64,000 nt of DNA from JASHPR01 sp963729365 (lineage in GTDB: Bacteria; Actinomycetota; Actinomycetes; Streptosporangiales; Streptosporangiaceae), in NCBI GenBank assembly GCA_963729365.1, contig CAVSNQ010000017.1, positions 124,001 to 188,000 on the forward strand, written 5' to 3'. The notes under the pieces are model-generated. The model was given only the letters and a program-made list of their open reading frames with translations, was not told where the DNA came from and did not search any database. Shown here in pieces: positions 1 through 7,700 of the stretch (its first letter is position 1; each line of letters starts with the position of its first letter). Position numbers and translations under genes: made by a program.

Positions 1-220
1 GACCAGCGGCGATGACACGGTAATCCGGAACTTCGGCAGGAACCAGGTAACCCTTAAGCTCCAAGGTCGCCCACTCGCGCAACTGCGACGACCCCGTCCG
101 ACTGCCTAGCAGCATGCACCTTCGCAACGCCGAACCAATCGGCTTCCCGTCATCAAGCACATCCTGCTCGATTTGGCTCAACAGCCCGGCGCGCCGACCC
201 TGGACACTGAGGCTCAACAC
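1..220 (-). CDS. AbiTii-domain protein, 5' part only (runs off left edge)
   Basis: Read on the minus strand, this stretch codes without a stop from a GTG at 220 (or TTG at 217) to the window edge, and the track of longer open frames misses it because it is cut. A near-perfect ribosome site (AGGAGGT at 224-230) sits 3 nt before the GTG and 6 nt before the TTG, so the TTG may be the real start. The peptide has the AbiTii N-terminal pattern: an SLLSQIEQDVLDD-like helix, then ALRRCMLLGSRTGS, then LREWATLELKGY and a VPDYR motif. AbiTii proteins are known from lactococcal abortive infection and are widespread as predicted phage-defence genes; the biochemical role is not settled. A palindrome lies directly upstream of the ribosome site. 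Only about 73 residues are visible, so downstream domains are unknown. Confidence 0.75.
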   Translation of the reverse strand, partial: MLSLSVQGRRAGLLSQIEQDVLDDGKPIGSALRRCMLLGSRTGSSQLREWATLELKGYLVPAEVPDYRVIAAG

Positions 221-232
221 CCCACCTCCTTG

Positions 233-247
233 TTGCATTCAATGCAA
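233..247. promoter_or_regulatory. Inverted repeat TTGCAT-N3-ATGCAA, copy 1
   Basis: Perfect inverted repeat TTGCATTCAATGCAA, immediately upstream of the AbiTii ribosome site. The same half-sites with the same 3-nt spacing occur again at 367-381. Position and repetition suggest an operator for the AbiTii gene; the binding protein is unknown. Confidence 0.5.
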
Positions 248-294
248 CATCAATGAACTAGCTAAGCCACGACCAGCACCTCATCCGGAGAGGC

Positions 295-317
295 GAACGG
301 GAGACGGACTCCCGTTC
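295..317 (-). terminator. Hairpin terminator after nrdJ
   Basis: Nine-base perfect stem GAACGGGAG / CTCCCGTTC with a 5-nt loop, 77 nt beyond the nrdJ stop codon. There is no clear U run, as is common for actinobacterial terminators. Confidence 0.5.
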
Positions 318-366
318 ACCCCTCCTACCTGCGACTACTGCACCGCCCAGCGAGGCGTGCCGGATG

Positions 367-381
367 TTGCATCTGATGCAA
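367..381. promoter_or_regulatory. Inverted repeat TTGCAT-N3-ATGCAA, copy 2
   Basis: TTGCATCTGATGCAA, the second copy of the repeat at 233-247, with centres 134 bp apart, just past the nrdJ stop codon. Two matching sites flanking a promoter-sized gap fit a repressor that could loop the DNA; this is inference. Confidence 0.45.
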
Positions 382-393
382 TACCGCTCGCTT

Positions 394-3300
394 TCAGCTG
401 CAGCCGCTGGTGGAGCCGCAGCCTTCGCAGACGTAGCAGCTGCCGGCGGGCCGCATCTTCGTACCGCAGTTGAGGCAGAGCGGCGCGTCGGCACTGCGCC
501 CCTGCTGAGCCTCGATCAGCTCGGTAGAGCTGTGCGGGGCGGACGACCCAGCCGTGGCGTCGCGTTCTGGCTCCGGAATTTCCGGGCGCTGCGGGCGCTC
601 CACCGGCACTGACTGGGCCAGCTCGTCAGGGTCGACCTCGTCCGCCGGAGCGGCCGGGTCCTCGCCCGCCAGGGCGGCTGAGCGCTCCGCCACCGACAGG
701 ATGCCCAGCTCGGAGCGCTGGTCGTAGGACAGGTGGTCGAGGGCCAGGCGGCGGAAGATGTAGTCCATCACCGAGCTGGCCATCCGGATGTCCGGGTCAT
801 CGGTGATCCCGGCCGGGTCGAACCGCATGTTGGTGAACTTGGCCACGTACGACTCCAGCGGGATGCCGTACTGCAGGCCGACCGAGATCGCGATCGAGAA
901 CGCGTCCATCACCCCGGCCAGGGTCGAGCCCTGCTTGCCGAGCTTGAGGAAGACCTCCCCGATGCCGTCGCCCGGGTAGCTGGAGGCGGTCATGTAACCC
1001 TCGGCGCCGGCCACCGAGAACCGGGTGACCATTGCCGACCGCTGCTTGGGCAGCCGCCGACGCACCGGGCGGACCTCATGCGGCGCCGCGGACGGGGCGG
1101 CCGCCTCCGCCTCGGCCGGCATCTTCTTGGCGATCGACAGCGGCTGGCCGACCTTGCAGTTGTCGCGGTAGATGGCCAGCGCCTTCAGGCCAAGCTTCCA
1201 GCCCTCGAAGTAAATGCGCTCCACATCGGCTATTGTGGCGCTTTCCGGGAGATTGACCGTTTTTGAGATGGCGCCACTGAGCGCGGACTGAACCGCGGCC
1301 ATCATCCGGACGTGGCCCATCGGACTGATCGAGCGCTCGCCCATCGCGCAGTCGAAGACCTCGTAGTGCTCCGGCCGCAGCCCGGGGGCGTCGACGACGT
1401 GGCCGTGCTCGGCGATGTACTCGATGATGGCCTCGGCCTGCTCCGGCTGGTAGCCGAGATTCTTCAGCGCCCGTGGCACCGTCTGGTTGACGATCTGCAT
1501 GGAGCCGCCGCCGACCAGCTTCTTGAACTTCACCAGCGCCAGGTCCGGCTCGACCCCGGTCGTGTCGCAGTCCATCATGAGGCCGATCGTGTTGTGGCTC
1601 ACCATCCCGTTCGCCACGTACGTCACGTTGTCCGGAACGGACAGGTCGTAGGTCGGCTGGACCCCGCCGTCCTCGTTGGTCGCGACCAGCTCAAACAGAT
1701 ACCCGAGAGCGTGTCCGAGCAGCTCGTCCCGCTGCTCCTCGAAGAGCCGACGGGCCAGCATCCGAGGGACGCCCTGGAACTTATAGACGGACTGGGTGAT
1801 AGCGCTGTGCAGCGGGTGTCCGACCGGTGCCAAGTCATTCCAGTGCTGCCTGGACAGGTAGATGTAATCCTTCTTGGCTGACGAGTTCGGCTCGAGGCAG
1901 GCCAGCAGCTGAGACTTGCGCGCGCTGATGAAGCCAACGATCTCGGCGAAGTTCAGCGCGTGATCAATATTGCGCAGCCGTACCTGGAGGATGGGGCCGC
2001 CCCAGCCGCTTCTCGTCTGTCGTGTCGTGGTGCCAAGGCCGATCGCCAGCAGCGCGGTCCGCACCTCCGCGGCGAACGACTCGCTGGCCGTGGACACGCT
2101 GGGGACCCCATCCTGGACCGTTCCATCGGCCTCGAAAAGCCCACGCAGAAAGGCACTGTAGACAGTGGGCGCGTTGGTCTCCAGGATCGCCGCAGGAATC
2201 CTGGGAACCCATCCCTTGCCGGTGTGGCCGGCCTCGGGCAGGCTCTTGGCGAATCCCGCCACCTGCCACCAGCGCGCGAGGCGCACGGACTGCAGGGTCA
2301 CCTCCTGGTAGCCGGGCTGCTGGCTGACGACCGGCTCCAGACCGAATAGGTCCTTTGCGAGCACCTCGAACCGGCCCACGACATCGAGATCCGTGTCGGC
2401 CACGCAGAAGCGGATTCCCTTGGAATGCAGGCTGCCGTCGCCCATGAAGTAGCCAACCAGCTCAGCCAGCTCGGACGTCACCATATCGGGCACGCGCACG
2501 TTGCGGTCATCGGTGTAGTACGCCTGATCGAGGACCGGCAGTGGGACCCGCCGCGCCTCGCCGATAAGGGTGCCAAGCTGCACTGGAACGACGTCCCCGG
2601 TGGCGATGTCAGCGAGCCGCTTCCATTCCCAGGTGCCCGAACTGGGATTCAGGACCTTGACCCGGTGGGCCAGCGTTCCCTGGATCTGGTAACCGCCCTC
2701 GGTGCGGATACGGCGGGTCGGTTCCTCGCCGTTGACGAAGAACCTGGTGGCCGGGCGCGGGCCGTCATCGGTGGACACCGTGAGCTCAAGGTCCTGCCAG
2801 GGATCGCCGTAGGTGTCTCCAAGCTCGGAGAGGCGAACGAGCCCGCGGTCGGTCGTGATGAGGGAGTCGCCGGTCAGGCAGCCTGTCGGGGCCAAGAGCG
2901 AAGCCTGCGCGTTGCGGTAGCCGTTCTTCTCGCCCAGCTCCAGGCAGTCCTGCCAGGCCTGGTTGGCCGCGGCGAGGATCTCCTCTTCGATGCCGCCGAG
3001 CGCGCGGATCTCGGCGTTGGCCGTGGCGTGCTTGGCCATCACGCGCTTGTGCGCGGTCGCGTTGCGCGCGTAGCCGTCGTACGGCCCCACTACCGAGGCC
3101 AGTTCGGCGGAACGCCGGTAGGCGGTTCCGGTCATCAGCGAGGTGATGGCGGCGGCGATGGCCCGGCCACCCTCGGAGTCGTAGGCGTGCCCGGTCGCCA
3201 TCAGCAGCGCGCCGAGGTTGGCGTAGCCGATGCCGAGTTGCCGGTAGGCCCGGGTGATGGCCGTTATCTTCTCGGTCGGGAAGTCGGCGAAGCAGATCGA

Positions 3301-4956
3301 GATGTCCATCGCCGTGATGATCAGCTCGGTGATCTTCTCGAACCGCTCGGCGTCGAACGTGTCGTCGTCCCGCAGGAACTTGAGCAGGTTGATGCTGGCC
3401 AGGTTGCACGACGAGTTGTCGAGGTGGACATACTCGGAACACGGATTACTAGCCGTGATCCGTCCGGATTCCGGGCAGGTGTGCCAGTCGTTGATCGTGC
3501 TGTCGTACTGGATGCCCGGGTCGGCGCATTCCCAGGCCGCCTGGGCCATCTGCCGGAACAGGCTCTTCGCGTCGACGGTCTTGACTATCTCGCCGGTCCG
3601 GCGAGCGGCCAGGCCGAACGGGCCGCCTTCCTCGACGGCGCGCATGAACTCGTCGGAGACCCGCACCGAGTTGTTGGCGTTCTGGTACTGGACGCTGATG
3701 ATGTCCGTGCCGCCGAGGTCCATGTCGAAGCCCGCGTCACGCAGGACCCGGATCTTGTCCTCCTCGCGCGCCTTGGTCACGATGAAGTCCTCGACGTCGG
3801 GATGGTCGACGTCGAGCACCACCATCTTGGCCGCGCGCCGGGTGGCGCCGCCCGACTTGATCGTCCCCGCCGAGGCGTCGGCGCCGCGCATGAACGAGAC
3901 CGGGCCGCTGGCGGTCCCGCCCGAGGAAAGCAGCTCCTTGCTCGACCTGATCCTGGACAGGTTGACCCCGGCGCCCGAGCCGCCCTTGAAGATAAGGCCC
4001 TCTTCCCGGTACCACTCCAGGATCGAGTCCATGGTGTCGTCGACGGCCAGGATGAAGCAGTTGTGCACGCGCAGGCTCGCTGTCGTGCTGCCGGACAGGT
4101 ACTCGCCGCTCTCGGTCTGGATGTCGTAGACCTCCATCGGGCCGAGCTGCTCGATCTTGCTGACCCGGGTCAGCTGACGGTCCGAGCCGCCGACGTCGGG
4201 CACGACGTCCAGGAGCTGGTCGCCGACCCGCAGGAACCCGGCCACGGTGAACTCACCGACGACCAGGTCGGCCGCGCGCCAGACGAGATGGTCGGCCGTG
4301 ACGTCGAGCGACTGGCCATCGGAGGTGTGTACCCGGAGCACCTCCTTGACCCCGTTGGCCTTGACCGCGACGATCCGGGTCGTGCCGTGGGCGTCATGGA
4401 CCTTGGTGCCCACGGCGTCGGTGTCGACCAGCGTTCCGATGGGAACGGCACCGGCGGGCGTGCTGACCAGGGCGTCGTAGGGCTGGCAGGCCGACACCTG
4501 CTGCGGCGACGAGGTTCCGACGTTGAACCAGACCGGCGAGTTGAAGCTGAAGATCTGGTGAATCAGCGCGTAGGAGAGCTCATGGGAGAAGATCTCGGAG
4601 TCGGCTTCGGTGGCAAAGTAGCCGTGCTCTCGCCCGGCCGCCACGTAGGCCCCGACGACCCGGTCGACCAGCTGCTTCAGGCTCCACTCCCGCTGTGGCG
4701 TGCCGACCGCGCCACGGAAGTACTTGGTGGTGACGATGTTGGCGGCGTTCACCGACCAGAAGTCGGGGAACTCCACGCCCGGCTGCTCGAAGTTGATCGA
4801 GCCGTCACGCCAGTTGGTCATGACAACGTCGCGGCGCTCCCAGGTGACTTCGTCATAGGGATGAACGCCCTCGCGGGTGTGAATGCGGCGAATGGTGAGA
4901 CCGCTGCGCGCCCCCGTGCCGTCCTGCGCCGCCCCGCTGGCCGTTGTCTCGGTCAT
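394..4956 (-). CDS. nrdJ: Vitamin B12-dependent (class II) ribonucleotide reductase with two inteins
   Basis: Reduces ribonucleotides to deoxyribonucleotides using adenosylcobalamin, so it works with or without oxygen. The 1520-residue precursor holds two inteins (residues 157-299 and 693-1122); removing them leaves 947 residues, normal for actinobacterial NrdJ. Visible exteins include the SACFILAVDD segment around the first redox cysteine, NPCSEYVHLDNSSCNLASINL and the APTG-TIGLMMDCDTTG nucleotide-site loop. The C-terminus ends in paired CxxC cysteines (LCLNCGTKM, CYVCEGCGS), a predicted zinc/redox tail. I place the start at the ATG at 4956, not 36 codons upstream, because GGGGGA precedes it directly and the protein aligns from there. 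Downstream of nrdR in the same direction, so probably repressed by NrdR through the boxes near 5.7 kb. Confidence 0.97.
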   Translation of the reverse strand: MTETTASGAAQDGTGARSGLTIRRIHTREGVHPYDEVTWERRDVVMTNWRDGSINFEQPGVEFPDFWSVNAANIVTTKYFRGAVGTPQREWSLKQLVDRVVGAYVAAGREHGYFATEADSEIFSHELSYALIHQIFSFNSPVWFNVGTSSPQQVSACQPYDALVSTPAGAVPIGTLVDTDAVGTKVHDAHGTTRIVAVKANGVKEVLRVHTSDGQSLDVTADHLVWRAADLVVGEFTVAGFLRVGDQLLDVVPDVGGSDRQLTRVSKIEQLGPMEVYDIQTESGEYLSGSTTASLRVHNCFILAVDDTMDSILEWYREEGLIFKGGSGAGVNLSRIRSSKELLSSGGTASGPVSFMRGADASAGTIKSGGATRRAAKMVVLDVDHPDVEDFIVTKAREEDKIRVLRDAGFDMDLGGTDIISVQYQNANNSVRVSDEFMRAVEEGGPFGLAARRTGEIVKTVDAKSLFRQMAQAAWECADPGIQYDSTINDWHTCPESGRITASNPCSEYVHLDNSSCNLASINLLKFLRDDDTFDAERFEKITELIITAMDISICFADFPTEKITAITRAYRQLGIGYANLGALLMATGHAYDSEGGRAIAAAITSLMTGTAYRRSAELASVVGPYDGYARNATAHKRVMAKHATANAEIRALGGIEEEILAAANQAWQDCLELGEKNGYRNAQASLLAPTGCLTGDSLITTDRGLVRLSELGDTYGDPWQDLELTVSTDDGPRPATRFFVNGEEPTRRIRTEGGYQIQGTLAHRVKVLNPSSGTWEWKRLADIATGDVVPVQLGTLIGEARRVPLPVLDQAYYTDDRNVRVPDMVTSELAELVGYFMGDGSLHSKGIRFCVADTDLDVVGRFEVLAKDLFGLEPVVSQQPGYQEVTLQSVRLARWWQVAGFAKSLPEAGHTGKGWVPRIPAAILETNAPTVYSAFLRGLFEADGTVQDGVPSVSTASESFAAEVRTALLAIGLGTTTRQTRSGWGGPILQVRLRNIDHALNFAEIVGFISARKSQLLACLEPNSSAKKDYIYLSRQHWNDLAPVGHPLHSAITQSVYKFQGVPRMLARRLFEEQRDELLGHALGYLFELVATNEDGGVQPTYDLSVPDNVTYVANGMVSHNTIGLMMDCDTTGVEPDLALVKFKKLVGGGSMQIVNQTVPRALKNLGYQPEQAEAIIEYIAEHGHVVDAPGLRPEHYEVFDCAMGERSISPMGHVRMMAAVQSALSGAISKTVNLPESATIADVERIYFEGWKLGLKALAIYRDNCKVGQPLSIAKKMPAEAEAAAPSAAPHEVRPVRRRLPKQRSAMVTRFSVAGAEGYMTASSYPGDGIGEVFLKLGKQGSTLAGVMDAFSIAISVGLQYGIPLESYVAKFTNMRFDPAGITDDPDIRMASSVMDYIFRRLALDHLSYDQRSELGILSVAERSAALAGEDPAAPADEVDPDELAQSVPVERPQRPEIPEPERDATAGSSAPHSSTELIEAQQGRSADAPLCLNCGTKMRPAGSCYVCEGCGSTSGCS
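1591..2880 (-). other. Full-length intein 2 of nrdJ with LAGLIDADG endonuclease (430 aa)
   Basis: Starts at Cys (codon 2878-2880) after extein APTG and ends His-Asn (Asn codon 1591-1593) before extein Thr of TIGLMMDCD. Block B shows GTLAHRV (Thr-x-x-His), and block G ends GMVSHN. The central part has two LAGLIDADG-type motifs, LVGYFMGDGSL and FLRGLFEADGTV, both with their acidic residue, so the homing endonuclease may still be active. The insertion site is the conserved nucleotide-phosphate loop of RNR large subunits. Confidence 0.93.
4060..4488 (-). other. Mini-intein 1 of nrdJ (143 aa, no endonuclease)
   Basis: Starts at Cys (codon 4486-4488) after extein QQVSA and ends His-Asn (codon 4060-4062) before extein Cys of CFILAVDD. 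Block B is DVTADHLVW (Thr-x-x-His); block F is MEVYDIQTESGEY. At 143 residues it has room for the splicing fold only. The +1 cysteine needed for splicing is the same residue as the conserved redox cysteine of RNR (equivalent to E. coli NrdA C225), so an unspliced protein cannot be active. Confidence 0.93.
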
Positions 4957-5060
4957 GTTCTCCCCCTTCAGGGATCCGTCTGGTCTCGTCGCGGGCCTAG
5001 CCAGCCCCCGTGGTTCCGCTGGTGCTATGTGGTTACGTCTGATGCTCATCGCTGGCCGCC

Positions 5061-5645
5061 TCACCGGGCGCCGGCACGCCGGGAATCCGCGGGCTCCCGG
5101 CTAGCGGGCGGTTCCTGCCCGGCGGGCTGCGGCGGATCCCCGTCCCCGGGCGAGTCCCGCGGCCCTTCCCCGTCGCCGGGCCGCCAGCCGCGCCCGCGTT
5201 CGCGTTCGCGGCGCAGCCCGGCTATCTCTTCCTCGAAGTCGGCCAGCGACTCAAATCCCCGGTATACCGACGCGAATCGCAGGTAGGCGACCTCATCAAG
5301 GTCACGAAGCGGTCCCAGGATGGCCAGGCCCACCTCGTGGGACGGAACCTCCCCGCTGCCCCGGCTCCTGATCGCGTCCTCCACCCGCTGGGCCAGGATC
5401 GCAAGCTGGTCCTCGCTGACCGGCCTGCCCTGGCAGGCGCGCTGGACCCCCCGGACGATCTTGTCCCGGTTGAAGGGCTCGGTGACGCCGCTGCGCTTGC
5501 CCACCATGAGGATGACCGTCTCCTGGGTGGTGAAGCGGCGGCCGCAAGCCGGGCACGACCTACGGCGGCGGATCGCCGCGCCATCCTCGGCCGTCCTGCT
5601 GTCGATGACCCTGCTGTCCGGGTGCCTGCAGTACGGACAGTACAC
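5061..5645 (-). CDS. nrdR: Transcriptional repressor NrdR
   Basis: Nucleotide-sensing repressor of ribonucleotide reductase genes. The N-terminal zinc ribbon is YCPYC...VIDSR...RRRRSCPACGRRFTT, followed by an ATP-cone domain (roughly residues 45-140). A charged, proline-rich tail of about 50 residues follows, longer than in most NrdR. Two GTG codons could start it; I choose 5645 because GGAGG at 5654-5658 lies 8 nt ahead of it and overlaps the upstream GTG at 5654. The gene ends about 100 nt before nrdJ and is co-directional with it, consistent with one transcript. Confidence 0.95.
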   Translation of the reverse strand: MYCPYCRHPDSRVIDSRTAEDGAAIRRRRSCPACGRRFTTQETVILMVGKRSGVTEPFNRDKIVRGVQRACQGRPVSEDQLAILAQRVEDAIRSRGSGEVPSHEVGLAILGPLRDLDEVAYLRFASVYRGFESLADFEEEIAGLRRERERGRGWRPGDGEGPRDSPGDGDPPQPAGQEPPASREPADSRRAGAR

Positions 5646-5689
5646 GCGATCCACCTCCCCTCAGGTGCTCCCGTCGCCTTACCGCCGTA

Positions 5690-5705
5690 ACACAAGCTAT
5701 AGGAA
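5690..5705. promoter_or_regulatory. NrdR box 1
   Basis: ACACAAGCTATAGGAA resembles the NrdR consensus (ACACWATATATWGTGT) in its left half and centre. It lies 45 nt upstream of nrdR, paired with the box at 5722-5737. Confidence 0.6.
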
Positions 5706-5721
5706 AACTACAGCTCTGTAA

Positions 5722-5737
5722 CTACTAGATATTGTGG
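5722..5737. promoter_or_regulatory. NrdR box 2
   Basis: On the minus strand it reads CCACAATATCTAGTAG, a good match to the NrdR box. Its centre is 32 bp (three helical turns) from box 1, the usual same-face spacing for NrdR pairs. It places the nrdR-nrdJ transcript under NrdR autorepression. Confidence 0.65.
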
Positions 5738-5870
5738 TCTCATCGGCCGCAGGATGCAAGTCCCCCCGGAACGCCACGCCGAATCGGCCGGTGCAGCAGC
5801 GCCGGCGGCCCGTTCGCCGCGGGCCGGCGGACGGCTGATTCAGGCCTATCCGCCGGCGTGTCGCGGCACG

Positions 5871-5923
5871 GCGCGGTGGCGGCGGCGCGGTGGCGGCGGC
5901 GCGGTGGCGGCGCGGTGGTGGCG
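5871..5923. repeat. Short G/C tandem repeat
   Basis: About four imperfect copies of GCGCGGTGGCGGCG lie just beyond the stop codon of the LysM gene, between it and the nrdR promoter. No gene is seen in 5738-5929; the repeat could stall polymerase or act as a terminator, but this is only a guess. Confidence 0.45.
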
Positions 5924-5929
5924 ATTCGC

Positions 5930-6628
5930 TCAGCTTTTCGGAACCCAGAGAAGTTCCCCCGCCTGAATATCGGCGCTGTTCAGGGCGTTGACGTCGATGA
6001 TCTGCTGGACGACGGCCCACGAGTTGCCCGACGGCTCGGCCGCCGCCGCGATCGACCACAGGGTCTGGCCGGGCTGGACCACGACCTGGGTCATGCCACG
6101 GTAGGCCGATCGGGTCGCCGAGGCACCGCTGGATGCCTGCACGCTGCCCGCTGCGCTCATCCAGAGCAGCGTCACCGCGACGATGATCACGGCGAGCGCG
6201 AATCCGGCCACGACCCGGCGCCCCCGCCGGGTCAGCCGCACCGGGCGCGGCCGGCCCGCCAGCGGCTCCGCGGTCCGGACGTGTCTCGTCGCCTGGGCGT
6301 GGTTCGTCACCCGCGAGCGCGTCACCACTCTGGCCTGCGATGCCGCCCTGGCCTGCGATGCCGTCATCGACCGGGTCTCGCTGGCCCGCAACGTGCGGAC
6401 GCTGACTTCACGAACTACCCGGACCTGCGTGACCCGCATCGCACTGGCCTTCACCTCCGCGGCACCTTGCTCCGCGGACGGCGTGTCGCTGGCCTCCTGG
6501 GGGTTCCATGCGGCCCCGTCCGCATCGCCGCGGCCGGGCGCTGACGCAGCGATCCGTAGCCGCCGTGGCGGAATCTCCGGGCTGGCGCCTGCCCCCTGGC
6601 GAGCCTCTGCCGCGCTCATCACGCTCAT
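5930..6628 (-). CDS. SOS-linked LysM membrane protein (YneA/ChiZ-like position)
   Basis: A 232-residue protein with a cytoplasmic N-terminal part of about 130 residues rich in Arg/Thr/Ala, one membrane segment (VVAGFALAVIIVAVTLLWM, about 140-160) and an external LysM domain at the C-terminus (VVVQPGQTLWSIAAAA ... IQAGELLWVPKS). LysM binds peptidoglycan. The gene is divergent from lexA and shares SOS-like boxes with it. The same position beside lexA and nrdR is held by ChiZ (Rv2719c) in M. tuberculosis, and small LysM/membrane proteins beside lexA (YneA, DivS) block division during DNA damage. A damage-induced division inhibitor is therefore the likely role, by context. Start at 6628 is supported by GGAGG 6 nt upstream. 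Confidence 0.85.
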   Translation of the reverse strand: MSVMSAAEARQGAGASPEIPPRRLRIAASAPGRGDADGAAWNPQEASDTPSAEQGAAEVKASAMRVTQVRVVREVSVRTLRASETRSMTASQARAASQARVVTRSRVTNHAQATRHVRTAEPLAGRPRPVRLTRRGRRVVAGFALAVIIVAVTLLWMSAAGSVQASSGASATRSAYRGMTQVVVQPGQTLWSIAAAAEPSGNSWAVVQQIIDVNALNSADIQAGELLWVPKS

Positions 6629-6645
6629 CCCAGGCCTCCTCTAAC

Positions 6646-6659
6646 CGAATGACTGTTCG
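6646..6659. promoter_or_regulatory. Candidate LexA (SOS) box near the LysM gene
   Basis: On the minus strand CGAACAGTCATTCG, close to the actinobacterial SOS consensus CGAACRNRYGTTYC, 18 nt upstream of the LysM protein start. Confidence 0.5.
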
Positions 6660-6685
6660 ATCGTATCTCTGTTCTATCAAATTAT

Positions 6686-6699
6686 CGTTCGATCGAACG
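6686..6699. promoter_or_regulatory. Perfect palindrome between lexA and LysM gene
   Basis: CGTTCGATCGAACG, a perfect 14-bp palindrome built from the CGAAC half-site of SOS boxes but facing outward. It could be a further LexA site or the operator of another regulator. Confidence 0.4.
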
Positions 6700-6747
6700 A
6701 AGGTACGGTACAGTCATATCGCAGGGGTACGACACTTTCGGCGCGTG

Positions 6748-6763
6748 TCGAACAGATGTTTGA
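6748..6763. promoter_or_regulatory. LexA (SOS) box of lexA
   Basis: TCGAACAGATGTTTGA matches the Gram-positive/actinobacterial SOS box (CGAAC-N4-GTTYG) and lies 64 nt upstream of the lexA start, in line with autoregulation. Confidence 0.75.
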
Positions 6764-6826
6764 GATCTGCTACCGAAACCGCTAGCGTCATCGATGACCT
6801 AAACCCACCGAGCCGGAGGCCCGACG

Positions 6827-7639
6827 ATGAGCACTACTAACGAGGACGGGAGGGCGCTAGGGACCTCGCCCGCGGACGGCATCGGCACCGGTGCCGACGA
6901 GAGGCCCAAGGGACGGCCTGGGCGAAAGCCGAAAGGCAGCGTCCCCACGGTCGTAGCTGACCTGCCCGACAGGCCGGACCCCGACCACGTCTTGACCTGG
7001 CGGCAGCGCAAGGTGCTTCAGGTCATCCGTGATTCTGTGCAGCGCCGCGGCTATCCGCCGTCCATGCGGGAGATCGGCGAGGCAGTCGGGCTGACCAGCA
7101 CGTCCAGCGTCTCCTACCAGCTCTCGACCTTGCAGCGCAAGGGCTACCTGCGCCGCGACATCGGCAGGCCGCGCACGGTCGAGGTACGCCTGCCCGGCCA
7201 TCCGGCCATCCGTCCCGATCGGGAAATGGACGACGAGCCGCCGATGGACATCGCCTCGCAGGAGGCGGCCTACGTGCCCATGGTCGGCCGGATCGCAGCG
7301 GGCGGCCCGATCCTGGCCGAGCAGTCAATAGAGGACATCTTCCCCCTGCCCAGGCAGATCGTCGGTGAGGGGACGCTGTTCCTGCTGCGGGTGGTCGGTG
7401 ACTCGATGATCAATGCGGCGATCACCGACGGCGACTGGGTCGTGGTTCGCGAGCAGAAGGTGGCCGAGAACGGCGAGATCGTCGCCGCCATGATCGACGG
7501 CGAGGCGACCGTCAAGACGTTCAAGCGGTCAGAAGACGGCAACATCTGGCTGATGCCGCACAACCCCGCCTACACCCCGATCGCCGGCAACGACGTGACG
7601 ATCCTGGGCAAGGTGGTGGCCGTGCTCCGCCGGGTCTGA
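6827..7639 (+). CDS. lexA: LexA repressor (SOS response), with AT-hook-like N-terminal extension
   Basis: Represses the SOS regulon and cleaves itself when RecA filaments form. Residues 45-110 form the winged helix DNA-binding domain (LTWRQRKVLQVIRDSVQRRG ... SSVSYQLSTLQRKGYL). The peptidase domain has the Ala158-Gly159 cleavage site in GRIAAGGP, nucleophile Ser193 in VVGDSM and general base Lys230 in EATVKTF, all intact. The first 45 residues are an extra acidic/basic extension containing KGRPGRKPKG, which looks like an AT-hook minor-groove motif. GGAGG 7 nt upstream supports the ATG. It is divergent from the LysM gene over a region with three SOS-like sites. Confidence 0.97.
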   Translation: MSTTNEDGRALGTSPADGIGTGADERPKGRPGRKPKGSVPTVVADLPDRPDPDHVLTWRQRKVLQVIRDSVQRRGYPPSMREIGEAVGLTSTSSVSYQLSTLQRKGYLRRDIGRPRTVEVRLPGHPAIRPDREMDDEPPMDIASQEAAYVPMVGRIAAGGPILAEQSIEDIFPLPRQIVGEGTLFLLRVVGDSMINAAITDGDWVVVREQKVAENGEIVAAMIDGEATVKTFKRSEDGNIWLMPHNPAYTPIAGNDVTILGKVVAVLRRV

Positions 7640-7652
7640 GCCCGGCGGTCCG

Positions 7653-7679
7653 CCGGCCGCCGCTGCAGGGGGCGGCCGG
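7653..7679. terminator. Bidirectional terminator between lexA and leuS
   Basis: Stem CCGGCCGCC / GGCGGCCGG (9 bp, 9-nt loop) in the 60-bp gap between two converging genes. Confidence 0.65.
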
Positions 7680-7700
7680 TTGCAGGACGGTCGCGCGAGA

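Noticed and set aside
2425..5286. 953-codon open frame antisense to nrdJ
   Set aside because: It is the high-GC shadow of nrdJ, including both inteins; its translation has the Arg/Val/Gly/Asp bias of an antisense frame and no family pattern.
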